Assembly: GCF_040546685.1 (NCBI RefSeq)
Contig: NZ_JBEPOH010000001.1
Location: 3,348,001-3,412,000 of the forward strand
DNA length: 64,000 bases
From: Variovorax sp. OAS795
Lineage (GTDB): Bacteria; Pseudomonadota; Gammaproteobacteria; Burkholderiales; Burkholderiaceae_C
Direction of reading: 5' to 3'
Shown here: one piece after another, positions 36,076 to 44,878 of the stretch
Numbering within the stretch: position 1 is the stretch's first letter
How the letters are laid out: each line of letters starts with the position of its first letter
The notes under the pieces: generated by a model
Database searches by the model: none
What the model was told of the DNA's origin: nothing
Seen by the model: the letters and a program-made list of their open reading frames with translations, nothing else
Position numbers and translations under genes: made by a program

Positions 36076-36578
36076 CAGCCCAGCAGGCCCTTGACCTTGT
36101 CGAGCGCCGCGTTGGCGCACTGGTCGTCCAGGTGGCCGCCGGGCGCACCGCCCACGCCCACGGCGCCGATCACTTCGTTGCCCGACTTCACCGGCACGCC
36201 GCCCCCCAGCAGCAGGAAGCCCGGCAGGTAGACGAGGTTCGCGCCGGCGGGGTTCTTCTGCGTGCCTTCCATCATGGCCTGGGTCGCGCTCTTGGCCGAC
36301 GCCGAGGTCCAGGCCTTGCGCTCGCTCGATGCCAGGGTGTGGGGGCCGGCGTTGTCGGCGCGCTGGACGGCGCGCACGGTGCCGGCGCGGTCGACCACGG
36401 TGGCGGCCACGCTGTAGCCGTTGGCGGCACAGGCGGCCACGGCTTCGGCCGCGATCTGGCTGGCCAGCGCGAGCGACATGTTCTTTTCGGTGCGCACCGC
36501 GAGTGCGGGCGTCTGGGCCTGTGCGGCGGATGCGGCAAGCAGCACGGCAAGGCCGCCAAGGCGAAGGATGGAACGCAT
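36075..36578 (-). CDS. Secreted HbpS/GlcG-like (DUF336) haem-binding protein
   Basis: 167 residues with a signal peptide (MRSILRLGGLAVLLAASAAQAQ). The mature part is one GlcG/HbpS domain: AANGYSVAATVVDRAGTVRAVQR, SERKAWTSASA and FLLLGGGVPVKSGNEVIGAVGVGG. In Streptomyces HbpS binds haem outside the cell and modulates the SenS-SenR two-component system. Here it follows a two-component pair on the same strand with 135 bases between them, and that gap contains tandem dyads. GGAG precedes the ATG. Haem binding is inferred from the family. Confidence 0.87.
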   Translation of the reverse strand: MRSILRLGGLAVLLAASAAQAQTPALAVRTEKNMSLALASQIAAEAVAACAANGYSVAATVVDRAGTVRAVQRADNAGPHTLASSERKAWTSASAKSATQAMMEGTQKNPAGANLVYLPGFLLLGGGVPVKSGNEVIGAVGVGGAPGGHLDDQCANAALDKVKGLLG

Positions 36579-36637
36579 TGTTTGATTTCTCCAGAGGATG
36601 CAGTTGATTGCGCCGGCACGTTGCCGGGCGCTGCGCC

Positions 36638-36665
36638 ACTGTAGGAAACACCGGCCGACAAGGCC
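36638..36665 (-). promoter_or_regulatory. Predicted promoter of the HbpS-ankyrin genes
   Basis: On the minus strand a TACAGT -10 (36638-36643) has a poor -35 (GGCCTT at 36660-36665, 16-base spacer). Transcription would start near 36631. A weak -35 with operators just upstream is typical of an activator-dependent promoter. Confidence 0.5.
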
Positions 36666-36668
36666 ATT

Positions 36669-36707
36669 CGTACGGCTACGCCTGGCGCTCCGTAGAACTA
36701 CGGAGCG
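36669..36707 (-). promoter_or_regulatory. Tandem CGTA-N4-TACG operators upstream of the HbpS-like gene
   Basis: Two copies of the dyad core CGTA-N4-TACG: 36669-36680 and 36691-36702. Their centres are exactly 22 bp apart, two helical turns. The distal one extends to a perfect 10-bp arm repeat (36686-36707, CGCTCCGTAG, two bases, then its complement). With a start near 36631 they centre at about -43.5 and -65.5, classic positions for a FixJ/NarL-type activator. The obvious candidate is the regulator encoded just upstream. Confidence 0.7.
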
Positions 36708-36713
36708 TGGGGT

Positions 36714-37352
36714 TCACGCGGTCCCGGCCACCAGCACGGCATAGCGCCGGATCAGCTGGGCGAGCGAGTCGCAGTCGAGCTTGGCGAACACGTTGGCGCG
36801 GTGCGTCTCGACCGTGCGCGGCGACAGCGCGAGCGTGCGCGCGATCTCCTTGTTGGTCAGGCCCTGGACGATGAAGGCCAGCACCTCGCGCTCGCGTTCC
36901 GACAGCTGGGCGGCCCGCTCGCGCGCGGCGTTGTCGGCCTGCGAGCGCTCGCGCGACTGCACATGCTGGCGAACGGCCTGCTGCAGCGCCTCGAGCAGTT
37001 GCTCGTCGTCGACAGGTTTTTCGAGGAACTCGGCCGCGCCGGCCTTGAAGGCGCGGCGGCACATCTCGACCGTGCCGTGACCGGTCAGCATGATGACGGG
37101 CTGGTCGACGCCCTGGGCCACCAGCCGGTCCAGCACGGTGAGCCCACTGAGGCCGGGCATGCGCACGTCGAGCACGATGGCGCCCACGCTCGCACGGTCG
37201 AAGCCATCGATGAAGGCCTGCGGATCGGCCCAGCCCTGTACCCGCAGGCCGACGGTGCCGATCAGCAGCGAGAGGCTTTCGCGTACTGCCTGGTCGTCGT
37301 CGATCAGGTGGATCAGCGGCGACTGCGGTGCGTGCGTGGCCGGCGCGTTCAT
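36714..37352 (-). CDS. FixJ/LuxR-type response regulator
   Basis: 212 residues. Receiver at about 13-125 with acidic pair IDDDQ, Asp62-region IVLDVRMPGLSG, and Lys in FLEKPVDD. LuxR-type helix-turn-helix at about 145-205 (LSEREREVLAFIVQGLTNKEIARTL, SPRTVETHRANVFAKL). The ATG overlaps the ancestral stop of the kinase gene (ATGA), but as sequenced the kinase frame runs straight through into this gene without a stop. Likely activator of the HbpS-ankyrin genes through the tandem dyads downstream. Confidence 0.93.
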   Translation of the reverse strand: MNAPATHAPQSPLIHLIDDDQAVRESLSLLIGTVGLRVQGWADPQAFIDGFDRASVGAIVLDVRMPGLSGLTVLDRLVAQGVDQPVIMLTGHGTVEMCRRAFKAGAAEFLEKPVDDEQLLEALQQAVRQHVQSRERSQADNAARERAAQLSEREREVLAFIVQGLTNKEIARTLALSPRTVETHRANVFAKLDCDSLAQLIRRYAVLVAGTA

Positions 37353-38843
37353 GCCGCCTGCCCCGAAGGCTGCGCCACCAGCGGCAGCGCCAGCGTGAAG
37401 CGCGCGCCGCGCGGCGCCACGTTGGCGGCGCTCAGGCTGCCGCCCATGCCACTGGCCAGCGTCTCGCTCAGGCTGAGGCCCAGGCCCAGGCCGCCATTCG
37501 CGCGTGCTGAAGAAGGGCTCGAAGAGGCGCGGCAAGGCTTCCGGCGAGATGCCGCGGCCGTTGTCGGTGACGGTCAGCACGCCCTCCTGCCCGTTGCGGC
37601 CGACCGAGACCGCCAGCCGCCGCTCGGACGCAGGCACGAGCTCCAGCGCCTGCAGCGCATTCATCAAGAGGTTGTGCACGATCTGTTCCAGCGCCACGGC
37701 GTCGGCCTGCACGCGCACGGGTGCCTGGGCCGCGGCATCGAACTGCGCCGAGACGGCTCGCCGGGCGAACTCCGGCGCCAGCAGGTGCAGCGCGCTGCGA
37801 ACCAGCTCCTGCAGCACCAGCGCACGAACCTCGCCCTCGGCCTCGGGCCGCTCGATGACGCGCCGCAGGCGGCCGACCACCCCTGCGGCGCGCCGCGCCT
37901 GCTCGACGGCCTGCCCCATGGCGTCGCGTGCCGTGGCCAGGTCGGGCGGCTCGTCGTCGAGCAGGCGGCGTGCGGCCTGCGCATTGGCGAGCACCGCGGT
38001 GAGCGGCTGGTTGAGCTCGTGCGCGAGGCCGGCCGAAAGTTCGCCCAATGCATTGAGGCGCGCCACCTGGCCCAGCCGCAGCAGCTCTTCGGCCCGGCGG
38101 CGCGCAATGCGCTGCCGCTGCGCGGCCCAGAGCCCGGCCAGCAGCAAGCCCACGGCCGCGGCCCAGCCCGCCATGCTGCGCCAGGGCAGTTCGCCCCAGC
38201 CCACGTGGCGCACGGCCACCAGCTCGAAGGGCTGGCTCGGGGAAGCCAGCGGCTTGGTGAGGTCGAAACGCCAGCCGCCGCCCGCGTCCGGACGGCCGGG
38301 CTGCAGCACCCATTGCTGGCCATCGCGCTGCAGGCTCAGCCGCACGGGGCTGCGCTGCGGGTCCATGGGCCAGTCGCGCCATGGCACCGAGCCCGCCAGG
38401 TCGATCTCGAGGGCGTAGCTGAAGGGCGTGGCGCCCATCACCAGCTGGTAGCGGCCGCGCGCAAGATCGGGCGCGGCCAGTTCGGCGCGGCGCTCGCTGC
38501 GCGAACGCGCTTCGGCCGCGGCCAGCGCGGCGGCGTGTTTTTCGTCCGGCCAGGGCTCGTCGCCTCCGCGCCGCTGCACGCGCAGGATCGACGGGTAGAC
38601 CGACGGCAGGCGCTGCTCCGGATGGTCCGCGCCGGTGGCGGGCTCGAGCAGCGCGACGGTGGCCAGCACCGCGTCGTACTGCACCACCTGCTGGCTCATG
38701 ATGCGATGGGCGATGCGCACGTCGGAGCCGAAGTCCTGCTGTATCTGCGCGAGCTCCGTCCGCGCGAGCCACACGGCGCCCACGCCCGTCAGGGCGAGCC
38801 ATGCCAGCCACCAGCCACCCTGCGCGCGCAACCACTGTTTCAT
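37349..38843 (-). pseudogene. Sensor histidine kinase with a 2-base frameshift near its 3' end
   Basis: About 498 residues when restored. Transmembrane helix at about 11-28, periplasmic sensor region, second helix at about 230-250, HisKA with His275 (GLAHELNQPLTAV), and an ATPase domain (NLLMNALQALEL, VTDNGRGISPEALPRLFEPF). After FEPFFSTR the frame is lost at about 37498-37505, where a CGCGCG run seems to lack two bases. The other frame continues correctly (ANGGLGLGLSLSETLASG) to a TGA at 37349 overlapping the regulator start. As sequenced, the kinase loses its G2 box and is fused in frame to the regulator, a 709-residue product ending at 36714. It may be a sequencing error. Confidence 0.85.
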
Positions 38844-38905
38844 GGCGCGGATTGTGCCTTCCGGAGCAGCGCCGGCCGATGTGGGCCCAGAATGCGGCCC
38901 CAGAC

Positions 38906-40036
38906 ATGGCCGAACTGCAGGACTCCCTTTTTCCCGATCTTCCGAGCCCGGCAGAGGCGCCCCGGCCTCCGTCGCCGACGCTCGCGACGCCCGCGACGCC
39001 CGCGCCAGCCGAACCGGCCAACACGCCGCCCGGCCCCAGGAAGACGCGCGGCGGCACCGTGGCGCCGGCGCCGGCCGATCCGGCACTCGTCCAGCTGGCC
39101 ACGGCGCTTCCGCCCCTGCTTCGGCTCGGCACCTCGTCCTGGAGCTATCCCGGCTGGGCCAAGCTCGTCTGGGACGCCGAGTACGCCGAAACCGTGCTCT
39201 CGAAGAACGGGCTTGCCGCCCTGGCGCAGCACCCACTGTTTCGCACGGTGAGCCTGGACCGCAACTTCTACCGTGCGCTCACGGCAAGCCAGTACGCGCG
39301 CTATGCGGCCATGGTGCCGGATGACTTCCGCTTCGTGGTGAAGGCGCCGAGCCTTGTGACCGACGCCACCGTGCGCGACGAAAGCGGCCGCGGCACGCAG
39401 GCGAACCCGGTGTTCCTCAACAGCGAGATCGCCATCCAGGAATTCGTGCAGCCCGCGCTCGAAGGCCTCGGCCACCGCATCGGGGCGCTGGTGTTCCAGC
39501 TGAGCCCGATTCCTTCGCAACTGCTGGCCGACACGCCCGCGCTCCTGGCGCGCCTTGGTGAAATGCTCGAAGCGCTGCCCGGCCTGAAGCCGGTCGCGCC
39601 GGACGCGGTGATTGCCGTCGAAGTGCGCGACCCGCAGCTGCTGTGCCCCGCCTTCGCCGCCCTGCTGCGCAGCGTGGGCGCCACGTTCTGCATGGGCCTG
39701 CATGCCAAGATGCCGCCGATCGAAGACCAGCTGCCGATGCTGCGCGCGCTTTGGCCCGGGCCGCTGGTGTGCCGCTGGAACCTGCACCGCCGCCACGGAC
39801 GCTTCGGCTATGAAGATGCGGAAAAACTCTATGGCCCGTTCGACAGGATCGTCGATCCCGATCCCGCGACCCGCGCGGCGCTGGCGCGCGTGATCGCCGG
39901 CACCACCGCGGCGGGCCAGCATGCATACGTCACGGTCAGCAACAACGCCGAAGGTTGCGCGCCACTGACGATTGCTTCGCTCGCGCGGGACATCGCCGCC
40001 CTGCCGGGCGCGAGCAACGCCGCGGCACCCTCCTAG
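38906..40036 (+). CDS. DUF72 domain protein
   Basis: 376 residues from ATG 38906 ([13 protein letters not shown]); an ATG nine codons upstream is possible. An N-terminal proline/alanine-rich stretch of about 70 residues is followed by the TIM-barrel DUF72 (YecE-like) domain: [27 protein letters not shown], and the C-terminal [16 protein letters not shown]. The biochemical role of DUF72 is unknown. Its 3' end overlaps the nagAb stop by 4 bases. The long disordered N-terminus is longer than usual. Confidence 0.87.
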   Translation: MAELQDSLFPDLPSPAEAPRPPSPTLATPATPAPAEPANTPPGPRKTRGGTVAPAPADPALVQLATALPPLLRLGTSSWSYPGWAKLVWDAEYAETVLSKNGLAALAQHPLFRTVSLDRNFYRALTASQYARYAAMVPDDFRFVVKAPSLVTDATVRDESGRGTQANPVFLNSEIAIQEFVQPALEGLGHRIGALVFQLSPIPSQLLADTPALLARLGEMLEALPGLKPVAPDAVIAVEVRDPQLLCPAFAALLRSVGATFCMGLHAKMPPIEDQLPMLRALWPGPLVCRWNLHRRHGRFGYEDAEKLYGPFDRIVDPDPATRAALARVIAGTTAAGQHAYVTVSNNAEGCAPLTIASLARDIAALPGASNAAAPS

Positions 40037-40356
40037 GGCTCGATGGCCAGGTAGACCCGCCCGCCCTCGATCTTCACCGGATAGCTGCGCAGGTCTTCGG
40101 TCAGCGGCGCGCACATCGCCTTGCCGGTGCGCACGTCGAAGCGCCCCTGGTGCAGCGGGCATTCGATCTCGTGGCCCTCCAGGAACCCGTCGCACAGGCG
40201 CGCGTGGCCGTGGGTGCAGATGTTGTCGGTCGCGTGGATGCCGTCCTCGGTGCCATAGAGGGCGATGTCCCTGCCCTGCACCAGAATGCCCACCACGTCG
40301 TCGGCGGGAACGTCGTCGACCGATGCTGCGTCGATCCATGGGGTCGTTGTGCTCAT
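40033..40356 (-). CDS. nagAb: Rieske ferredoxin of salicylate 5-hydroxylase
   Basis: 107 residues. Rieske 2Fe-2S motif Cys47-x-His49 ... Cys66-x2-His69 ([23 protein letters not shown]). Passes electrons from the reductase to the hydroxylase. Last gene of the nagAa-G-H-Ab order, which matches the salicylate 5-hydroxylase operon of Ralstonia U2. It starts 31 bases after nagH. Confidence 0.92.
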   Translation of the reverse strand: MSTTTPWIDAASVDDVPADDVVGILVQGRDIALYGTEDGIHATDNICTHGHARLCDGFLEGHEIECPLHQGRFDVRTGKAMCAPLTEDLRSYPVKIEGGRVYLAIEP

Positions 40357-40387
40357 GCTTGCCTTCGGATGGGTTTTCTTGCGTGGC

Positions 40388-40867
40388 TCAGATGGGATAG
40401 ATGATCGAGTTGGGGATCATCTCGCTGTCGAAGACGCACAGGCGCGAAGCGAACTTCAGGCCTTCGGGCGTCGGCACAACCTTGTCGATGTAGCGGCCGA
40501 CGTTGAACACGGTCGAGGCCTGGTCGAGCTTGGTGCGGAACACCGCGTAGTTGGCTTCGCTGTGGATCGCGCCATCGTCGTCGACCGCATGCACCAGCGG
40601 CAGGCCGACCACGTGGCGCTGGTAGTACGGGTCATGAAAGAGCGTTTCCTTGATGCCGTACACCCGGTCTTCGAGCATGCCGCGGCTCTCGAACGACAGG
40701 GTGGCGAGCGGCAGGCCGCGTTCATGGTTCTCGCGCGGCTGCAGCCGGTAGCTGCATTGCTCGACGAAGAACGCGGGCCACAGCTCCCAATGGCCCGAAT
40801 CGACCGCGTGCGCATAGGCCGCGTAGAGCCGCGACAGTGCGAGATAGGCGTTGGCGTCGAGCGTCAT
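40388..40867 (-). CDS. nagH: Salicylate 5-hydroxylase small (beta) subunit
   Basis: 159 residues, the SnoaL/NTF2-like beta subunit of ring-hydroxylating oxygenases: [41 protein letters not shown], and [18 protein letters not shown]. Structural partner of the large subunit, forming the (alpha beta)3 hydroxylase. The ATG overlaps the nagG stop by 4 bases. Intact, unlike nagG. Confidence 0.9.
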   Translation of the reverse strand: MTLDANAYLALSRLYAAYAHAVDSGHWELWPAFFVEQCSYRLQPRENHERGLPLATLSFESRGMLEDRVYGIKETLFHDPYYQRHVVGLPLVHAVDDDGAIHSEANYAVFRTKLDQASTVFNVGRYIDKVVPTPEGLKFASRLCVFDSEMIPNSIIYPI

Positions 40868-42125
40868 GCGGCCTCCATCACTTCGCGCCAGTAGCGGTAC
40901 ATGCCGCGGATCAGCGTCTCGGTGACCATGTGGTCGGTGTTCTCGACCTCTCGCCCGCCCAGTTCGGCCAGCGTGCGGTGGTAGGGCTTCTGCTCGAAGC
41001 CTTCCTGCGAGAACTCGATCACCTCGCCGTCGTCGGCCGAGACGAAACCCGCGGGCCCGAACAGGTTCGCCTGGCGCAGGCGGCGCTGGGTCATTTCCTC
41101 GGTGTCGTCCTCGAAGCCGAAATGCGTCCAGACAAAATCGAAGGCGTCGTGGCCCACCGGCTGGATGTGCCGCGTCGACACGCTGTTGACCTGCTGCTGC
41201 AGGATGAGGCTCGGGAACAGCGTCATCATCACGGCGGTCGGCCCGCCCCACCAGGGCTCGGGCACGATGTCCAGGAAACGCGGATCCTTGAGCTGCATGC
41301 TCTCCTTGAAGCTCGAGACTTGCGTCACCTGCGCGGCCTTGCCGGCACTGCCGCGGGTGGAAATCATCGCGGCGTGGCGGCCGTGCGAATCCATCTTGAG
41401 CTCCGACTTGTTGTCGGCGCGCCAGAGGCCGAAGGTCACGAACCAGGTGTGCAGCAGCCCCGGGTGGTACGGGTCCTTGATGTTCTCCTGCATCAGCCCT
41501 TCCAGTTGCCCGGAATGCGCTGGCGGCTGTAGCCAAGGATCTTGAGCTGGCGTCCGTCGAACAGCCGGTCGAAGTAGTGCAGGATGTCCGGCCCGAGGAA
41601 CTCCTCGAACGACTCGACGCCGTGGTCGAAAGAGGCGAACACCACGCCGCCGCGCGATGCCACCTTGAGCTTGTTGAGCCCGTGGTCCTCGGTCTTGAAA
41701 TCGGCCGGCATGCCGCCGTGCACCTTGCCGTCCTGCTTCACGCCGCGGCGGAACGGCACGCCCTGCAGGTCGCCCTTGAGCGTGTAGTTCCACTGGTGGT
41801 AAGGGCAGACAAACTCTTTCCTGTTGCCATGGCGTTCGCGGCAGAACTGCATGCCGCGGTGCGCGCACACGTTCTCGAACACATGGATCGCGCCCTCTTC
41901 GTCGCGCGACATCACGACAGAGCGCTCGCCGATGGCGGTGCGCTTGAAATCGCCCGGGTTCGGGATCTCCGCTTCGAGCCCGACGTAGCACCAGTGCTTC
42001 TCATAGAAAAAGCGCTGCAGTTCCTTCTTGTGCAGGGCTTCGTCGGTGTACGCCATGAAGGGAATGCGGCTGGTCTTGTCGCTCTCCCACCGCAGTTCGA
42101 CGGGGAATACGGCTTGCGTGCTCAT
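40864..42125 (-). pseudogene. nagG: Salicylate 5-hydroxylase large (alpha) subunit, frameshifted
   Basis: About 420 residues if restored. The N-terminal part (42125 down to 41493, MSTQAVFPVELRW) holds the Rieske motif Cys87-x-His89 ... Cys107-x2-His110. It stops at TGA 41493-41495 after [10 protein letters not shown]. The adjoining frame continues with [19 protein letters not shown], which has the His-His-Asp mononuclear iron site, and ends at 40864. The break is at GGG, 41497-41499; one missing or two extra bases explain it. Both halves are well conserved, so the mutation is recent or a sequencing error. If real, the hydroxylase is inactive. Product would hydroxylate salicylate to gentisate. 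Confidence 0.88.
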
Positions 42126-42158
42126 CGGGGTTTCCTTTTCTTGTCGGTTTCTCTGCGC

Positions 42159-43148
42159 TCAGGTGCCTTGCAGGTAGAAGGCATCGGCATGGGTCTGCTC
42201 GGGTGCCAGCCCGCGGTCGCGCACGAGCTGGGTCACGGCCTCTACCATCGGCGGCGATCCGCAGAGGTAGGCGCGCCACCCCTCCAGGCTGCCGGGCCAG
42301 TCGGCGCGGATCGCATCGGTGATCAGGCCCTGGCGCTGGTTGGCGCGCGCCGGGCCGGTGACCACCACCACGTGCACTTCCAGCCCCGAATGCTGCGCCT
42401 GGAGCGCACGCAACTCCTGCAGCCCGTACACGTCGGCATCGGAGCGCACGCCCAGGTAGAGGTGAATCGGCTGCATCAGGTCGGCCGCGATCGCACCGCG
42501 CACGATCGAAAGGATCGGTGCGAGGCCGGTGCCGCCTGCCGCGCAGAGCATCGGCCCGCGGTGCCGGGTGCGCAGATAGGCCGTGCCCAGGGGCCCGCTC
42601 ACGCGCACTGCATCGCCGATGCGCAGCTGCTCGAAGATGTGCGCGGTCACGCGGCCCCCGGGCACCCTGCGAACGTGGAACTCGAGCTCCGCGTCACGGC
42701 TCAGCCCCGCCATCGAATAGGGCCGCGCCAGGTCGGGCGCGAACTGCAGCTGCGCATACTGTCCCGGCGAAAATTCGAGCGGCTTGTTGGGCTTGAGGCG
42801 CAGGCGGCGAATGTCGTGCGTGAGCACATCGATGCCGGTGACGGTCGCCTTGAGGATGCGCGCCGGGTGCACCACCACTTCGTCGGGCTCCGGGATCTCG
42901 ATGGTGCAGCTTTCGGTCAGCGTGCTCTGGCATGCCAGCACATAGCGCTCGCCCTGCCCGTCGGGCCGGATCGTGTCCTGCCCGCCGTCGAGCACCTGGC
43001 CCGACACCACCTTGCAGCGGCAGGTGCCGCAGCGCCCCGACATGCAGCTGTAGGACACCGGCACATGGTGCTCGCGCAGCACTTCCAGCAGGTTGGCGCC
43101 GGGGCGGACCTCGAGGGTGCGGGCAAGGGGCTGAATGTGCAGGTCCAT
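42159..43148 (-). CDS. nagAa: Ferredoxin reductase of salicylate 5-hydroxylase
   Basis: 329 residues. N-terminal plant-type 2Fe-2S ferredoxin with Cys35, Cys40, Cys43, Cys73 ([13 protein letters not shown] ... ACQS), then FAD-binding (RPYSMAG) and NAD-binding ([24 protein letters not shown]) domains. Moves electrons from NADH to the Rieske ferredoxin. First gene of the leftward operon; nagG starts 33 bases downstream. The promoter region carries a NahR/NagR-type site. Confidence 0.92.
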   Translation of the reverse strand: MDLHIQPLARTLEVRPGANLLEVLREHHVPVSYSCMSGRCGTCRCKVVSGQVLDGGQDTIRPDGQGERYVLACQSTLTESCTIEIPEPDEVVVHPARILKATVTGIDVLTHDIRRLRLKPNKPLEFSPGQYAQLQFAPDLARPYSMAGLSRDAELEFHVRRVPGGRVTAHIFEQLRIGDAVRVSGPLGTAYLRTRHRGPMLCAAGGTGLAPILSIVRGAIAADLMQPIHLYLGVRSDADVYGLQELRALQAQHSGLEVHVVVVTGPARANQRQGLITDAIRADWPGSLEGWRAYLCGSPPMVEAVTQLVRDRGLAPEQTHADAFYLQGT

Positions 43149-43164
43149 CTGGGGCTCTCGTTGC

Positions 43165-43182
43165 GCCGGCGCTGGCGCCGGC
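43165..43182 (-). repeat. GC hairpin in the nagAa leader
   Basis: GCCGGCGC-TG-GCGCCGGC, an exact 8-bp arm dyad 17 bases upstream of the nagAa ATG and downstream of the predicted transcription start. It would fold in the mRNA leader close to the ribosome site. It may restrain translation, but that is untested. Confidence 0.45.
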
Positions 43183-43197
43183 TTGTCTCTGGAGCGG

Positions 43198-43226
43198 ATG
43201 ATGCGCGGACACTGCGGATTGACCAA
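43198..43226 (-). promoter_or_regulatory. Predicted promoter of the nagAa operon
   Basis: On the minus strand TTGGTC (43221-43226) and CATCAT (43198-43203) are separated by exactly 17 bases. Transcription would start near 43191. Both hexamers are imperfect, as expected for an activator-dependent promoter. Confidence 0.6.
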
Positions 43227-43248
43227 TAGAATCCGGTGAATCGGCCAC

Positions 43249-43264
43249 ATCACTGCCGTGAATA
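43249..43264 (-). promoter_or_regulatory. NahR/NagR-type operator
   Basis: Read on the minus strand: TATTCACGGCAGTGAT, an interrupted dyad (TCAC-TGCC-GTGA on the + strand) with LysR T-N11-A form. It matches the NahR consensus ATTCAC-GCTNN-TGAT at all but two spacer positions. Its centre is about 65 bases before the predicted nagAa start, as in nah and sal promoters, and 19 bases before the nagR ATG, allowing autoregulation. Confidence 0.75.
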
Positions 43265-43274
43265 AAGCCCTGGC

Positions 43275-44189
43275 ATGCAACTCAAGGACATCGATCTCAA
43301 CCTGTTGCTGGTGTTCGACCGCATGCTGGCCGAAAAGCGGGTCTCGGCGGTGGCCGCATCGCTCGGCCTCTCCCAGCCCGCGATCAGCAACGCGCTCGCA
43401 CGGCTGCGCAAGCTGCTCGGCGACGAGCTTTTCCTGCGCACCTCGCGCGGCATGGAACCGACGCCCTTCGCGCTCCAACTGGCCGAGCCGGTGGCCTATG
43501 CGATGGGCGCGCTGCACACGGCGCTCAACCAGCAGGTGGTGTTCGACCCCGCGACCAGCACCCGCAGCTTTTCGCTCGCGATGACCGACATCGGCGAGAT
43601 CTACTTCACGCCCAGGCTCATGGAAGCGCTGTCGAAGGTGGCGCCGGGCGTGACGGTCAGCACGGTGCGCAACAACGCGTCCACCAGCCTGCGCGACGAG
43701 CTCGAATCCGGCCACGTCGACATCGCGATCGGCCTGCTGCCGCAGCTCAAGGCGGGCGTGTTCCAGCGCCGGCTGTTCATGCAGCGCTATGTGTGCATCT
43801 TTTCTTCGGCGCATCCGCTGGCGCGAAAACGCAGCGTGTCGCTGAAGGATTTCAGCGCGGCCGACCATGTGCTGGTGCAGGCCGCGGGCACGGGGCACGG
43901 CAAGGCCGACGACGTGATGGCCGCGCAGGGCATCCAGCGGCGCATCCGGCTCAAGGTGCCGCACTTCGTGGCGATCGGGCACATTCTTCGCTCGAGCGGG
44001 ATGATCGCCACCGTGCCCGAGCGCCTGGCCCAAAGCATCGCCGAGCCTTTCGGGCTGGTGTGGCGCCCGCATCCGGTGCCCTTGCCGCAGATCGCGATCA
44101 ACCTGTTCTGGCACGCCAAGGTGCACCGCGATCCGGGCAACCAGTGGCTTCGCGGATTGCTCTTCGACAACTTTGCGGACGGCGGCTAG
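43275..44189 (+). CDS. nagR: LysR-family regulator of salicylate genes (NahR/NagR/DntR type)
   Basis: 304 residues. N-terminal helix-turn-helix ([40 protein letters not shown]) and an effector domain close to NagR/DntR as I recall them: [55 protein letters not shown] and [17 protein letters not shown]. These segments line the salicylate pocket in DntR. It is divergent from nagAa with 126 bases between. Likely activates the operon with salicylate as inducer. Confidence 0.92.
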   Translation: MQLKDIDLNLLLVFDRMLAEKRVSAVAASLGLSQPAISNALARLRKLLGDELFLRTSRGMEPTPFALQLAEPVAYAMGALHTALNQQVVFDPATSTRSFSLAMTDIGEIYFTPRLMEALSKVAPGVTVSTVRNNASTSLRDELESGHVDIAIGLLPQLKAGVFQRRLFMQRYVCIFSSAHPLARKRSVSLKDFSAADHVLVQAAGTGHGKADDVMAAQGIQRRIRLKVPHFVAIGHILRSSGMIATVPERLAQSIAEPFGLVWRPHPVPLPQIAINLFWHAKVHRDPGNQWLRGLLFDNFADGG

Positions 44190-44214
44190 GCCGGCCCTGC
44201 AACCGACACTCAAG

Positions 44215-44826
44215 ATGAACACATTGATCAACGGCCCCGACGGCCACCCGCGCTGCCGCTGGTGCGCGTCCGCGCCGGAATTCCTGGCCTACCACGACAC
44301 CGAATGGGGCTTTCCGGTGGCCGACGATCACCGGCTCTTCGAGAAGATCTGCCTCGAAGGCTTCCAGTCGGGGCTCAGCTGGCGCACCATCCTGGCGAAG
44401 CGGGAGAACTTTCGCGCGGCCTTCTGCGGCTTCGATTTCGACAAGGTTGCGCGTTTCACCGGGCGCGACGTCGAGCGCCTGCTGCAGGACCCGGGCATCG
44501 TGCGCCATCGCGGCAAGATCGAAGCCGTGATCCACAATGCCGCCCGCGCGCAGGAGCTGGTCGCCACCCATGGTTCGCTGGCCTCGTTCTTCTGGCGCCA
44601 CGAGCCCGATGCCGGGCAGCTCGGAGAGCCGCAGACCGCTTCGACCTCCGAGGCGTCCATCGCCCTGTCCAAGGCCCTGAAGAAGCTCGGCTGGAAGTTC
44701 GTCGGCCCGACGACGGTGTTCGCCTTCATGCAGGCGATGGGCCTCGTCAATGACCACGCGACCGGCTGCGTCATCAGGCCAAAGGCCGAGCGCGCACGCG
44801 GCGCATTCAGGCGCCCGGCGCGCTGA
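44215..44826 (+). CDS. tag: DNA-3-methyladenine glycosylase I
   Basis: 203 residues. Removes 3-methyladenine from [39 protein letters not shown] and the C-terminal [20 protein letters not shown] are typical Tag signatures, with the zinc-binding Cys and His at the ends. It starts 25 bases after nagR; co-transcription is possible but no functional link is evident. The alkylation-repair theme recurs with the AlkB-like gene at 21136. Confidence 0.94.
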   Translation: MNTLINGPDGHPRCRWCASAPEFLAYHDTEWGFPVADDHRLFEKICLEGFQSGLSWRTILAKRENFRAAFCGFDFDKVARFTGRDVERLLQDPGIVRHRGKIEAVIHNAARAQELVATHGSLASFFWRHEPDAGQLGEPQTASTSEASIALSKALKKLGWKFVGPTTVFAFMQAMGLVNDHATGCVIRPKAERARGAFRRPAR

Positions 44827-44878
44827 CGCGGTGATCTGGGCTGCGGAACTCGCGCCCCCGGTGCGGCTCTGACGGAAC

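Noticed and set aside
36714..39236. A designed hybrid kinase-regulator gene
   Set aside because: The linker has no domain features while the shifted frame restores a textbook kinase C-terminus and an ATGA overlap, so the fusion is a product of an indel, not an ancestral architecture.
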